DNA from: Nipponacmea schrenckii
Lineage: Eukaryota > Mollusca > Gastropoda > Lottiidae
DNA length: 64,000 bases
Assembly (NCBI GenBank): GCA_030562195.1
Contig: CM060202.1
Location: 26,274,317-26,338,316 of the forward strand
Direction: 5' to 3'
Shown: positions 1 to 10,930 of the stretch, one piece after another
Numbering within the stretch: position 1 is the first letter of the stretch
Layout: each line of letters opens with the position of its first letter
Program-made: the position numbers and the translations under genes
The notes under the pieces: generated by a model
Told to the model about the DNA's origin: nothing
Databases searched by the model: none
Seen by the model: the letters and a program-made list of their open reading frames with translations, nothing else

Positions 1-650
1 ATAAGATAAACAATGTCATGTATTATGTTTATATGTAAGAAGATAAACAATGTCCTGTGTTATTTAAGCTACAGGATTTCTGATTAAAGAGCTTGTAAAG
101 ATGTTTCCTAAATTTTGTATGTGAATGAGGAACACTGATAGAATCAATTTTACATTTCCAATCAGATTTCTGTAGTTTTACAAAAACATTGTAAAGAATT
201 ATGTAACTAAATTTATTAGATTTGAAGAAGCAGAGGGCAGAAATAACAAAAAAACACGTCAATATTATAATATAACTCACTTCTTTAATAAATGAATAAT
301 TTTTGATGAAACATTATGTACTTTGCTATTAAAGAAGTGAGTTGTACCCTAATATTTACATTTCTACTATCACTCCCTTCAATGAACTAGTTAAACAAAC
401 TGGCGTTTATTTTCCAATAACTGTAGTTTTTCACTTGATACTATGACGTGATTGACGTTGTCAAGGCACCACATAATGACAAGACTGTTGATTTGTAGAA
501 CTATATTGTTAGGGGCGGGGCGGGGCGGTGCTCTTGATTGACAGATATCGGTGACTTGAAGAAGCAACAACGGTTTCGGGTATTTTTTCCAATAAAAAAA
601 TAGACAATTTTGAAGTATTTTATTCAAAAAAGATAGACCAATGTAAATAT
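1..650. other. intergenic, AT-rich, no gene seen
   Basis: The short open frames here are AT-rich and lack any recognisable domain. A small inverted repeat is visible: ACTCACTTCTTTAATA near 276-292 is mirrored by TTAAAGAAGTGAGT near 329-343, enclosing about 40 bp. Around 100-190 lies a minus-oriented copy of the dispersed family described at 35850-36060 (core motif GGAACACTGATAGAATC). Confidence 0.5.
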
Positions 651-810
651 AAGGAATGAATGTGGATCTTGTTAGCGTTATGGAGAAATAAACGCTGGTT
701 TATCACGTGACAAGACGTACATGACCCGCTTCGTCGGGTCATTTATCTTGTCACGTGATAAACCGGCGTTTATTTACCCATAACGCTAACAAGATCCACA
801 TTCATTCCTT
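651..810. mobile_element. 160 bp near-perfect palindromic foldback element
   Basis: The left arm begins AAGGAATGAATGTGGATCTT at 651 and the right arm ends with its reverse complement at 810. The arms pair over almost their whole length with a few mismatches. The tip is a small hairpin, GACCCG-CTTCGT-CGGGTC, near 722-741. Each arm carries a CACGTG palindrome. The outer flanks are TATA-like on the left and TAAATA on the right, so a short TA-type target duplication is possible. It is non-coding, and a palindromic MITE is the most likely identity. Confidence 0.7.
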
Positions 811-967
811 AAATATGGCCTTAGTGTTTCTTGTTGTAAATAGATTATGATAAGGAGAGCATTGTGTATCAGTTTATTGTTCATACAATTATATATCTTG
901 TGAGTTATATACAGATATATTATAAAAAAATTGTTATTAGAGAATGCAGCACATTCAGTCAGGTTAT

Positions 968-1133
968 CAGGGACCTTATTCTGGAAAACTTAACCTCAAA
1001 TGATTTTAATGTTCTGGTCATCTGATTGGTCAATCATTAAACTTGATTTAAATATAATTTGTTATCCAATCAGATAACTGTATTTTTAAAATCTTATTTT
1101 ATCTATGTTAAGTTTTTGAGAATAAGGCCCCTG
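968..1133. mobile_element. MITE-like element with about 26 bp terminal inverted repeats
   Basis: The left end CAGGGACCTTATTCTGGAAA is mirrored at the right end by sequence ending GAGAATAAGGCCCCTG. Inner sequences also pair, GATTGGTCAATCATT against ATCCAATCAGATAAC. There is no coding capacity. A degenerate relative of the right half appears near 7440-7545 in a HINFP intron (AATCCAATCAGAT, then GAGAAAATGACCCCTG). Confidence 0.55.
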
Positions 1134-2320
1134 TTTGTAGAGTTATTTTATTTTCGCACAGTTTACAATATATTTTATTTTAATGTACGCTTTTCTGTTA
1201 AATTTAGTTATTTGTTTTAATTTCGCAAAGCATGGTGCAATTTTAGCAGTTAACAGCTGATAAAGCTTGATTTCTGTTATCTATATCTCTTATTAGAATT
1301 AAAATCTGACACGTTCTTCCACTTCAATTTAATAACAAGATATGTAGGAATTTTAAATTGTAACATTGCAGTTAAGCGTTGACATAACCCCCAGTGAAAG
1401 AGTATTGTTGGTGCGATAAGTTTAACAAAAAAAATAATTATATAAAATGATAAGTAACGTAGTCATCCAAAATTTTGAGAATCTGAAGATCATGGTAGGA
1501 TTAGACTGTTGTTACTTCCAGAAGGATATAAATATATCTGACAGTTTACAGCCAGTCAGCCATTAAAGATGTTGAAAGTGACAATAGTTTTAATTTCCAC
1601 TGTACTTTTTTAGATTGTAGAAGAACAGAATGTTAGATATCCGTTTTGTATAGTGATACAGGTAGCTACTATTGGGCTCAGTAAAACAAATATTGAGAGA
1701 ATTATGCCCTATTTATTATCTAATCTTGATAAATATAAGGTAAATTATAAAGGAAAGGTCACTCCAATTTTATTTCCTGTTTTATGGATTTTTTTCTTGT
1801 ATTTGGTAGCCTACAATCCAGTCAAATCACTGCATTGTTACAAGAAAATAAAATAAAGTCGAGGCATGAAACACAGTTTGTCATAGATTTCCATTGTCAG
1901 ATAGTTGTTATAGTGCTAAGACTGTGCAATAACTGCAATAAGAGTACTGGTAACCTATGGATAGAAACACACTCACATTTGAACCTATCCTTATTGTTGA
2001 TTTAATTTGTTAGAAGTGAATGTTTTAGAGTTCTTCTTTTTTATTGTGCTTGACTTTTTAAAATGTGTTCATGAGGTAGACTTTTTATTAGTACCAGTTA
2101 AAATCTACGCAAAAATTTTCCTTTTTTTCAATCCAAGACGTTAAAGTGATTTATAAAAGGTTTTCTTATTTTTGTGAATCAGGGACACTTAAAGCTTCTA
2201 TTTTGTGTGTATTATTTATTTATAAAAAAAACTTTATATGATGCCATCATAAGGTTTATAACATCATTATCAGTCAAGTTTTTCAAATAAAAAATCTGAA
2301 TTTCTTATTTATGTTTCATC

Positions 2321-2522
2321 TTTGTCCTTGTATTTCACGGTCCTTGTATTTCGTTGTCCTTTATTTGACTGTTCTTTATTACACTGTCCTTTATTTCACT
2401 GTCCTTGTATTTCACTGTCCTTTTATTTTGTTGTCCTTTATTTGACTGTTCTTTATTACACTGTCCTTTATTTAGCTGTCCTTGTATTTCACTGTCCTTG
2501 TATTTCATTGTATTACATTGTT
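2321..2522. repeat. pyrimidine-rich minisatellite (TGTCCTT-TATTTCAC)n
   Basis: Units of about 17-20 bp alternate between TGTCCTTGTATTTCAC and TGTCCTTTATTTGAC. A higher-order repeat of roughly 100 bp is visible because the TTTGACTGTTCTTTATTACA block recurs. The open frame across it simply translates the repeat. Confidence 0.75.
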
Positions 2523-3549
2523 GTTGATAGTATATATCTATTTGTAATGAATGAGTAGATGCTAATTTTTTAAAATAAATTGATAATCAGGTGTGATATT
2601 TGTTTATGTTTTTTTTTATGAAATATTGACCACAGTGATAACAGAATTGCTTCCACAATCATTTTTGTATGAAATAAAATATCACCTCAAAGATCTTCGA
2701 TTGACAACACTTGAGGATGCAAACTGCAGAAACTGAATGGAAATTAAACTTTAAAAGGTTGACCATGCTTGTATAAGGCTTATTTAAAGTCCAAGACAAG
2801 ATTTAAAGAATCTATCAATCTAAGTTTTTTTTATGGGTTTTGGCTGGGAGCATTATACCCTGAAGAATGTGCCAAAAATGAATCATTTCTTTCTGACCCT
2901 CTGCCAGGAAGTGCTACCTGTGTAGGGTCTTCTTTCCTTTGACTTTAGATTCAGTCATTATGACTAATGTATCTGTATTTGTATGTTGTACTAATATGTT
3001 TGTTCTTGATACATTGTGTTAATAAATTTTGATACCCTGTTATGATTTCATCAATTTAATGAACCAGTTATCCCCCTTGTCCTTCTCTTCTCTTGTCAAT
3101 GGGGTCTCTTATTCGCACTATTGATTGGTCTTAGTAGTCTTGATTCAGCTATGACTGAAATTTCAAAGGTTTGGTAGACTAGTTTATGAATGAGGGAATA
3201 AATAAGCCTTAAAGAGGGCTCAAAGCACCAACCAGGGAATTTTATAACGGAAATTTGGGAGCAGCCATTCTGTGTGAGTGGGGTTGGGACATACCCTCCA
3301 TTTCCCATAGAAACCGACTCTTTTTTAATCCACAAAGGGTGTCTTATCCTGTGATATTTGAACAACCTTATGGGTTATTGGCCTTGCTATGACTATATTA
3401 TCATGTCTTGCAATTATAGTCAAGATCTCTAAAGTAGTTGATTAGTAAAAGATTATACCTCAGCGTGAACTATAGGATTAATAGAAAGCAAACATGACAT
3501 ATGTTGATTTTCTTTACGGATTTGTTATTTTCAGTCATTATTCGATTCA

Positions 3550-3699
3550 CTTCGGTCTAATATGACGTAGCGCGGAAAGCAAGCAAACCGTCAACCGGAA
3601 GTGGATTTTTTCACATGCGCATTTAAGATATAACCGCCATACACAAATCATTTTGAGAGGGAGAAGTGGATTTTGATCTTCATTTAAACAACTTTCCAG
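3550..3699 (+). promoter_or_regulatory. probable HINFP promoter and 5' non-coding exon
   Basis: Within 150 bp there is a CRE-like TGACGTAGCG, a strong ETS-type CCGGAAGTG (near 3595) and an NRF1-like CATGCGCA (near 3614). This is a typical TATA-less housekeeping promoter combination. A plausible splice donor, CCAG|GTATTT, ends a candidate 5' UTR exon at 3699. The first coding exon has an acceptor at 4257. The motifs are seen directly; the start site and the exon are inferred. Confidence 0.5.
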
Positions 3700-4288
3700 G
3701 TATTTCACAAGAATTTGATAAGTATAGGAATTGATTGTTATGTTGTTCGGTTATGTAACTTAAATTTGATCGCTCCAAAACCTCACATTTAGTCATCGAT
3801 TTCACTTGAAATGATATTGTTGACCATGAAATATTCGTAAAAAAAAATCAACAAAAACAATAACACAGAAATCGGAGCTTAAGACAAAACAAAACACCTT
3901 ATGCTTGGAATTTTGGTTTACTTTCTGGGCACAGATAAGGCTGTTAGATAGAAATGATTTTCTCTTACAGCAAAATGTCGGCTAATGATTTAATACACGT
4001 AGATCTGACAAAACAATCATCTAGATCTAAATGCTGTTATTTGTGTGACTTTCAAATTTGAATTTAGCCATTGCATTGGTAGTTTGACGATTTTCCTATA
4101 CTCATAGGCCAACTCTACAACAAATATGGTTTAAATTAATTGCAATCAAACTCCAAACCAATATAGATAGCAAGTGCATAATTTGCAGTTTGAAATTAGG
4201 CTACCTCTAATAACTGGATACTGTTTATTGAACCTATAATCTTTATTCTTTTTACAGTTAAGGTTCACAGTTGTTCGGCAAGTGTAAA

Positions 4289-7200
4289 ATGGGTAAACGA
4301 GATGAGGAGTCTAACTCTGATCAACCTAGGAAGAAGATGAAAATGAATGACAAGGGAGCTGTGCCAACAGATGACTATGTTTATGAATGTGAATGGGATA
4401 CATGCACTGAACAAAATACAGACATGGCCAAGTTTGTTAAACATATCTCTCAACATATAGCACAATATGTTGTTTCAGATAATGTGGAGAGAACTCCAAA
4501 TGGTAGGTTTAAATCTGGTTAAAACAAGGAGAGCTTGGGCTTGGTATGGAATAGGGAGAGTGAAAAGAGATGGGTATATGAACTATGCCATAGGGTTAAG
4601 TCAAATATGCAGTCACCAAGCACAGTTTGGTGTTAGATGGTGATGAGAGCATAGCCTCATAAAAGCACTGGTCTATTTGATATTTTATACACTAGTCTAA
4701 AAGACTGTGTCCATATTTATAATTATATATATTATTCAATGGGTTCAAACCAGCTGGGGGCCAAAAAAATCTTAAAAATTTGATTTATCAAATGATTAAC
4801 CATAAGGTGCAGAAAAGCAGAATGGTTGTTTTTGAGTATACAGGGCCTGGATCCTCCTGAAACATTATCTTTTAATTTTATACACTCATGTAATGTATCT
4901 TTGTAATTTTAGGAACTGTGTTTTCATGTGGATGGCAGGAGTGTGGTGCTCAGATAATTGGTAACCTAAGTGACTTTAACAGACATGTGTATTTCCATGC
5001 CTTCCATGTGCGTATAAAATGTCTGGGTAGGGCACTGTGTATCTCGGCAGGTTGTACTGATGGTTGTTCTACTGATGGATTGAGTCGTAATTCTATACCT
5101 GAATTACCAGAAAATTTAATTTGTGGTTGGAAAGATTGTGAGGTAGGTTGTCTTAGACAACTTGTCTATTAACTTTAAATAATGGTATGCATGGTATTCC
5201 CAATATTGTTGGCTTAATCTTAATTACAATTTGTGATGGGTAGTCCAATATTACCATTTGATGAAACCAGAAGTCTGTGGTTCTTGATATTGCATTTAAA
5301 GTAAGCTTTTTAGCATGTCACAATTTCAAGGTCATCAGATATCTTAGCAGAGCAGTGGTGGCTTAGCGAGTTAGATACTTGCTCGCTAGTCTGATGGTCC
5401 TCGGTTCAATCCAGTCTCAGATTGAGATGAACTTTCTATTTTTTCAACCGGTCTTTCTCTGGTCGGTGATGCAGGTTGGAGGGGGTGAGATTTGGAAATG
5501 GTATAGGCTGTGAAGATGTCCTTGCAAAATTTTTCTCATTGGACAATGCACACTGAATGGTGTTGCTCATCTCCATTATTTTATGAGGTGCAGAATAGCA
5601 GGGTGTAAAACTGGATTCATTTCATTTAGATATCAATGCTTTGTTTAAGTGAAATTGCAAGAAATGCAAATCTCTGTGAAAATCAATGTTGACAATGGCC
5701 TTTACATTTTTCATGAAAGTTTCGAAGAACTAATTTACGACTTTACAATCTCTTAATTTCAGATTATTTATGATAATCCAGTGTATTTCTATAGTCATGT
5801 CAATCAACATATAGAAGAATATGGAGAGGGCAATAACTTAAAGGGTGGTGCTAAGTGTAAATGGGCAGGTAAATAAAGTTATATATTTATACTTGACAGT
5901 AGATTAGAGAGTGAGTTCTTTTGCTAACCTTGTGAGTTGTGGTCAGGTTTAATACATGATTTGATGTTGGAAGTCAAAATATAGGACTCCTCAGTCAAGT
6001 TTGCTGTTGCAATCATCTTTTCTAAAACATTAGTGACAACATTGGTGCCAGATTGTTGATAGCGATCCTGGCAGAGGCCAAGATGAACTTTCAGATTTTT
6101 CTTTCCAGAGTGACACAGGTCTTATGGGCTGACATGGAAAAATGTCTAGTTGTTCGGATGGAACAATAAACCGATGCATTATGTGCTGTGCATGTTAAAG
6201 ATCCCCTTTAAGGTGCAGAACAGTAGGAAGTAAATCTCCATTTTATTTTTATTTATTTTTAGGATGTGATACAGTAGTTAAAAGTCGATATAAGTTAAGA
6301 GAACATCTTAGAAGTCATTCACAAGAGAAAGTAATAGCTTGTCCTACCTGTGGAGGCTTATATTCCAACAGAACCAAGTTTATTGATCATCAGAAAAGAC
6401 AGGCTGATAACTCTAGTAAGTGGTTATATCTGTTACAGGCCATGTATTATGAAAATAAAGTAAGACGCTAGGATATCCTAAAAAACAATATTAGAAGTTA
6501 AGACTCCACTACAACTTTGAAACCGTGTTAGAAGATAAGACACTAGGACATCATTGAAACAGTATAACAAAATAAGACCCTGGGGTATCCTAGAGACAGT
6601 AGAAGAAGATATAATTAGGGCTAGATCTTATAGTGATGATTTGAGTGACAAAGAAACTAATGGATTGTTTATTTCATTTCAGAACAGTTATATCAATGCT
6701 CTCATTGTAACAAAAGGTTCGCTACAGCTCGTATTTTACGTGATCACATGAGACATCATGGTAGGTCTATTTTTCAATTTTCAAGAAGAGCACCCCTTGT
6801 TTCTCGTTCAGGTTTGAGGGGCTAATATGAAAAAAGAATCTACTCTGGCTCCAGGCTGTACACCTTTAAGATCCCCTTACAGTTTGAAATAAAAGAGGGA
6901 AGGCTTATATCATTGTTATGGCAAAATTTCCCTCATTGCACATTGCATGGTATTTCTTTAAGCCTTTGCAGTAGGGTAGGGTAGGGCATTCAACTTTTTG
7001 AAATTAAAAATTTATTTTTGTCTTCATTTCTCATTTCAGTCAACCATTATAAATGTCCATTTTGTGATATGACGTGTCCCTCACCCTCTGGTTTAAGGTC
7101 CCACATAAAATATCGGCATTCTCAGGAAAAACCCTTTAAATGTCCTCACTGTGATCATAGGTAAGTTATAGAAATTATTATTTTTTATTATACAGTATAT

Positions 7201-9315
7201 CCTGCTCACACAAGCACCTTAAATATGAGTTCACCATCCATGTAATTAACGACTGATTATAACTTAAATGATACGAGTTCTACTGCCTTAACCTTTTGAA
7301 CCCTGAGTGTAATTTAGATAGAACGTCATATACCCTGATCTCCCAGCAATATTTCTTAATTTGTATGACGTTAACGTTGTATGATGTCACTTGACAACAG
7401 CCGGTTTACCGGCTTCTAGGTTGAAAGGGTTAATCTTCAAAACTTAATCCCTCATCAACTACTAATTTGAAATTTAGTTTTTAATCCAATCAGATTTCTA
7501 GAATTTTTAAAGCTAAATTTTTGGAGAAAATGACCCCTGCTTGAATTTTGTGCTGTTGGTCTTTATAGTAGTGATGGGTGTCATGTAGGAAGCAGCCCAT
7601 GCTTACTCTTTTCAAAACAACTGATGGTACTGCTACTTTTCCTCATTCATTTAATTTCTTGCTCAAACGGATTAAAGTTTTAGAGAATGATCAATATGTA
7701 CCATTTTAGTTCCATTGTATTTCAGTTCTAAAAGTTCCAATGACCTGCGGCGCCATTTGGAATGTCACAGTGAAGCTTCTATGTTTTACTGTCAGGAAGA
7801 GGGTTGTGAGTTTGAATCGCGAACCTATAATGGATTAACGCGCCATGTTGTCAAAGTACATCAGGTGAGAAACTATTCATAGCTCCATTTTTCACAGATG
7901 AGGGTTGGTTTGCTTGGATAGATATGAGTGTTACCTCAAAATATAAGTATATAAATCAAAATATTGAAACCTTGGAGAAAGAGTGTTACTTTTTATCTAT
8001 TACTCAATATCGCATACAAAGCATATCGTGACTCATCGTGACTCTTGCATTCGATACGTATTGTATTGTGGCATGGTTGGCAATACCTAGCACAAGTGTT
8101 GACACTGCCAGTGCTTGTAGGCAGGTGTCTGTTAACACTGCCAGTGCTTGCAGACAGGAGTAGATTCAGACCTAGTGTATTCTTTTAACCTGTATATTGA
8201 TTTCAGAATAAAGATACGTGTAATTTACGATACGCCTGCCATCTCTGTGATAAGAAAGTGAGTAGGGGAACAATATTAACCAAGCATTTAAAATCTACCC
8301 ATAAATTTAAATGGCCGTCGGGTCATTCTAGATTCAGGTAAGTTTTTTAATAATTTATCACAACTTAGGTCACTCTTACACATGGTATGAAAATGAATGT
8401 TTTCAAATTTGAGAAAATTTCGGCATGAAGGCACATACTCCTACTGCATCGTTCACATTCACCTCACACAAGTTCACGTAGACTTAAAATCATTGGAAAA
8501 ACAAATGGCGTATCATTTCAGACTGTCAAAAGATTTTTTCCATTTATTTTTAATATCAGATATGAGCTAGTCTGGGGACGTATTATTCAAATATGAACTA
8601 AAGATAAAATCCATGTTTTTTTATATATCAGTAATCTCATTGGATGATTAAAATGAATTTGAAATAGATCTTAATGACCTTTGAACTGTAAAAGTTGGTT
8701 TTGCAATGATTTTTGTCTTGATCTGTTTGAAATGTCTAATATTTTAGGTACAAACTACATGATGATAATTTTTGGAGATTACAGACGGTACGCTATGAAA
8801 GTATTGAGGTTTCAGACCACTATGTTATAAATAGTGGGGCGTCTTCTCCAGCCCCGACTGATGGCCTCATTGTAGACGACGATGAACTCCATGAGAATGA
8901 AGGGTCGGAAATAGCCCAGAAAAATCTGGATCATTCTGAAAATAGAGTGTCATATAACTTAGATTTACTGGGCAAAGTAGCTCTACAAGATGTAAAAAAC
9001 CCTCCCACAGTATTGGGCGGTATTAACCCTCAGGGTCAATCTGACACCTCGACGACGTTACAGACGATAGCTTTAGGTGATTTAGAAACTGAGGATCAAG
9101 AGAACTCCATGTTAGGGATGGATCGAATCCACGTGGCTAATGTATCAACGTCCAATCACAGCATGCCATTGTCGGACATACAGCAGCTCGGTTCAACCAA
9201 TCAGGTGACTGTGTTAGACCAATCAGGATCTATTTCAGAATCTTTTTCAGTTAATAGTGCCGGTAATTCTCAAACTCTTGCTTCAGATCACTGTCTGGAT
9301 ATGCCAGTCTTGTAG
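4289..9315 (+). CDS. HINFP: histone H4 transcription factor (HINFP/MIZF-like), nine coding exons
   Basis: This is a nuclear C2H2 zinc-finger protein. Its vertebrate relative binds the histone H4 promoter and drives H4 transcription at the G1/S transition. Coding exons are 4289-4502, 4913-5142, 5763-5868, 6263-6415, 6683-6760, 7040-7160, 7726-7864, 8207-8337 and 8748-9315. All have GT/AG borders and matching phases, giving 1740 nt, or 579 residues plus stop. The ATG at 4289 is the first after an in-frame TAA at 4259. About ten C2H2 or degenerate fingers span residues 34-376. Hallmarks shared with vertebrate HINFP are the early ECEW, CGWQECG and CGWKDCE fingers, [20 protein letters not shown] (finger 4 into 5), the HYKCP..DMTCP finger, and the post-finger block [18 protein letters not shown] leading to VRYESIEV. 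The C-terminal 150 residues are acidic or polar and low in complexity. Identity is confident. Splice sites were read by eye. The last seven residues come from a repeat (see 9290-9775). Confidence 0.95.
5347..5632 (+). mobile_element. tRNA-derived SINE, near full length, in HINFP intron
   Basis: The head carries an RNA polymerase III A-box-like TGGCTTAGCGAGTTAG and a B-box-like GGTTCAATCC about 45 bp later. The body includes ACCGGTCTTTCTCTGGTCGG. The tail reads AAATTTTTCTCATTGGACAA, then GAGGTGCAGAATAGCAGGGT, and ends in CATTTCATTT. The same tail recurs many times in the window on both strands. The insertion lies between HINFP coding exons 2 and 3, in sense orientation. Confidence 0.8.
6055..6262 (+). 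mobile_element. 5'-truncated SINE ending at the HINFP exon 4 acceptor
   Basis: The body and tail match the SINE family: GATGAACTTTCAGATTTTTC, GTCTAGTTGTTCGGATGG, CAATAAACCGATG, AAGGTGCAGAACAGTAGGAA and a T-rich CTCCATTTTATTTT end. The tail runs directly into ATTTATTTTTAG, the acceptor of the exon at 6263. Confidence 0.75.
6790..6970 (+). mobile_element. degenerate SINE fragment in HINFP intron
   Basis: It shares GGCAAAATTTCCCTCATTGC and CATTGCATGGTATTTC with the SINE tail, and GAGGGGCTAATATG with its body. It is internally diverged. It lies between the exons ending at 6760 and starting at 7040. Confidence 0.6.
7288..7433. mobile_element. 146 bp piggyBac-type MITE candidate (TTAA-CC termini)
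   Basis: The left end TTAACCTTTTGAACCC is mirrored by the right end GGTTGAAAGGGTTAA, with an inner palindrome GCCGGTTTACCGGC. TTAA-flanked CCCTTT-like ends are a hallmark of piggyBac-type non-autonomous elements. The family call is inference from the ends only. It lies within a HINFP intron. Confidence 0.5.
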
Positions 9316-9775
9316 AAAAGTGTCTTGATAAACCTGTCTTAATAAATAACTTACTATTAGAAAAGTGTCTGGATAAACCTGTCTTAATAAATAACTTACT
9401 ATTAGAATAGTATTTTGATGTGATGACAATCTGTAACTGTCTTATAACTGTGATGACTTAATAAAACCCAGAGGACTGGGTATTCTAGTCTTATAAGCCG
9501 GTTTGGATATGCCAGTTTCATAACAGTGGTGACTTAAAAACTCTTATAACTGTTGAACCATTAGATTTGAGTCTGGATATGCCCGTCTTATAAACAGTGA
9601 CTCACAAGATTTGTGTCTGGAAATGCCAGTCTTATTACTGTGATTTCACTATATTAGAACATTGTCTGGATATGCCAGTCTTAAAACCTTAACGTTTTAT
9701 CAAATCCCTGTCTGGATATGCCAGTCTTACATCCTTGATGCCTCATCAAATCAGCGTCTGGATATGCCATTCTAT
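9290..9775 (+). repeat. degenerate repeat (GTCTGGATATGCCAGTCTTA) across HINFP stop codon and 3' region
   Basis: A core of about 20 bp occurs near 9293, 9367 (variant), 9501, 9571, 9614, 9663, 9711 and 9755. Spacing is mostly 44-49 bp in the distal part. The first copy encodes the last HINFP residues, CLDMPVL, and the stop. AATAAA polyadenylation signals occur inside it at 9341, 9386 and 9460. Confidence 0.8.
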
Positions 9776-10930
9776 AACCGATGCCTCAAAAGAAAAGTGT
9801 TTTCTTTCCTATCTGGCTCATATTGGTGTTCGTCTTATGTTTTTACTTGAAGACCACACAAAACTACGAGACGTTTGTTTGTGTTATTTCATCATTTGAA
9901 CCATACATACTTGTGTATTATTGCTCAAACCGATCACATTTGTAGCCTACTTTAATAACAAAACTAAAGGGAACTTCACCATTCGTTTGATCAATCGTAC
10001 CTCAGTCTCAGAAATTGGGAAGATTTTGCTAAGATTATCTTTATTTGAAGTTAACTATATAAGATGACTCTAATTTCTTGAATATATAAAAAAATGAATT
10101 GACAAGTTTTAGTATTTCTGAAGACTATGATTGACAGATATTCAAGACTATAAATCAACGATCAAAATTGAGAACCCACCCTTTGATATATTCAGGATGT
10201 TTTCATGTATAGATACTGTGAAATATTGAACCTGTGTTAAATTCAGATAGGTAAAGGTCAAGTTGTTGGAAGTTTATGCAAATTAATAGTCAAAATAGAT
10301 TGACTCCATTTTATTTTATTTTGTTTGTTACAATCATAATGATATAAAATAAAAGAGAAAACATTTTTAATTTTCATTTACCAATTAAAGGGCTGTGTAT
10401 TGAAGCTGGAAGTCGTATTGCATAAATTGCGGTCAATCTTCCGGTATTGCAATTCGCATTGCGATATATTGCGAAATGTCATTGAGTTGATAGTTCACCT
10501 TTTTTTTTAAATTAGTGAGCAAATTAGGTTGTTATTCATACTATCCTGTTAAAACTAAATGAGAGTGACAAATTGGAATCCTGAAATGAATTATGAAGAG
10601 ATTTTATAAATAGTTTGTGTATCGGCGACACTGGTATCATCGATTTCCATCATTTCAATTTCTAATCAGACATCCGTGGTTCCTGCAATTCCACAAAAAC
10701 TAAAACTAAGTGCTTGTTTCATCCTGGTCAAGATTTAAATACTAGCATCCGCTTAATATTAATGTACTAAAAATAGCCGGACAAATTCTATCCCTTACTT
10801 ATTTGTCTAAAAACTACAATCCACTTTACATCTCCTTTTGGCCTTAGTTTGACTATTCGATTACTCGTGGATTAAAGTTCAGTGTATTTGTCCGTATAGT
10901 TAGGCCTTAGAAATTTGTAAGGTTTTATCA
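9776..10930. other. intergenic between convergent genes
   Basis: There is no gene. A copy of the dispersed family 'B' (ACCATTCGTTTGATCAATCG, then CCTCAGTCTCAGAAA) lies at about 9965-10080. A copy of family 'A' (GTGTATCGGCGACACTGG) lies at about 10610-10712. A plus-strand AATAAA at 10348 and minus-strand signals (TTTATT on plus) near 10310 sit within 45 bp of each other. Both could serve the two converging genes. Confidence 0.5.

Larger units (their letters stand above)
811..3549. other. intergenic, no gene seen
   Basis: No open frame here shows domain character. Apart from the elements listed separately (a MITE at 968-1133 and a pyrimidine-rich minisatellite at 2321-2522), this is unremarkable AT-rich sequence. 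The HINFP promoter lies at its right edge. Confidence 0.5.

Noticed and set aside
5347..5420. Possible functional tRNA gene
   Set aside because: The A and B boxes belong to a SINE head: the SINE body and tail follow directly and the sequence does not fold into a clean cloverleaf by eye.
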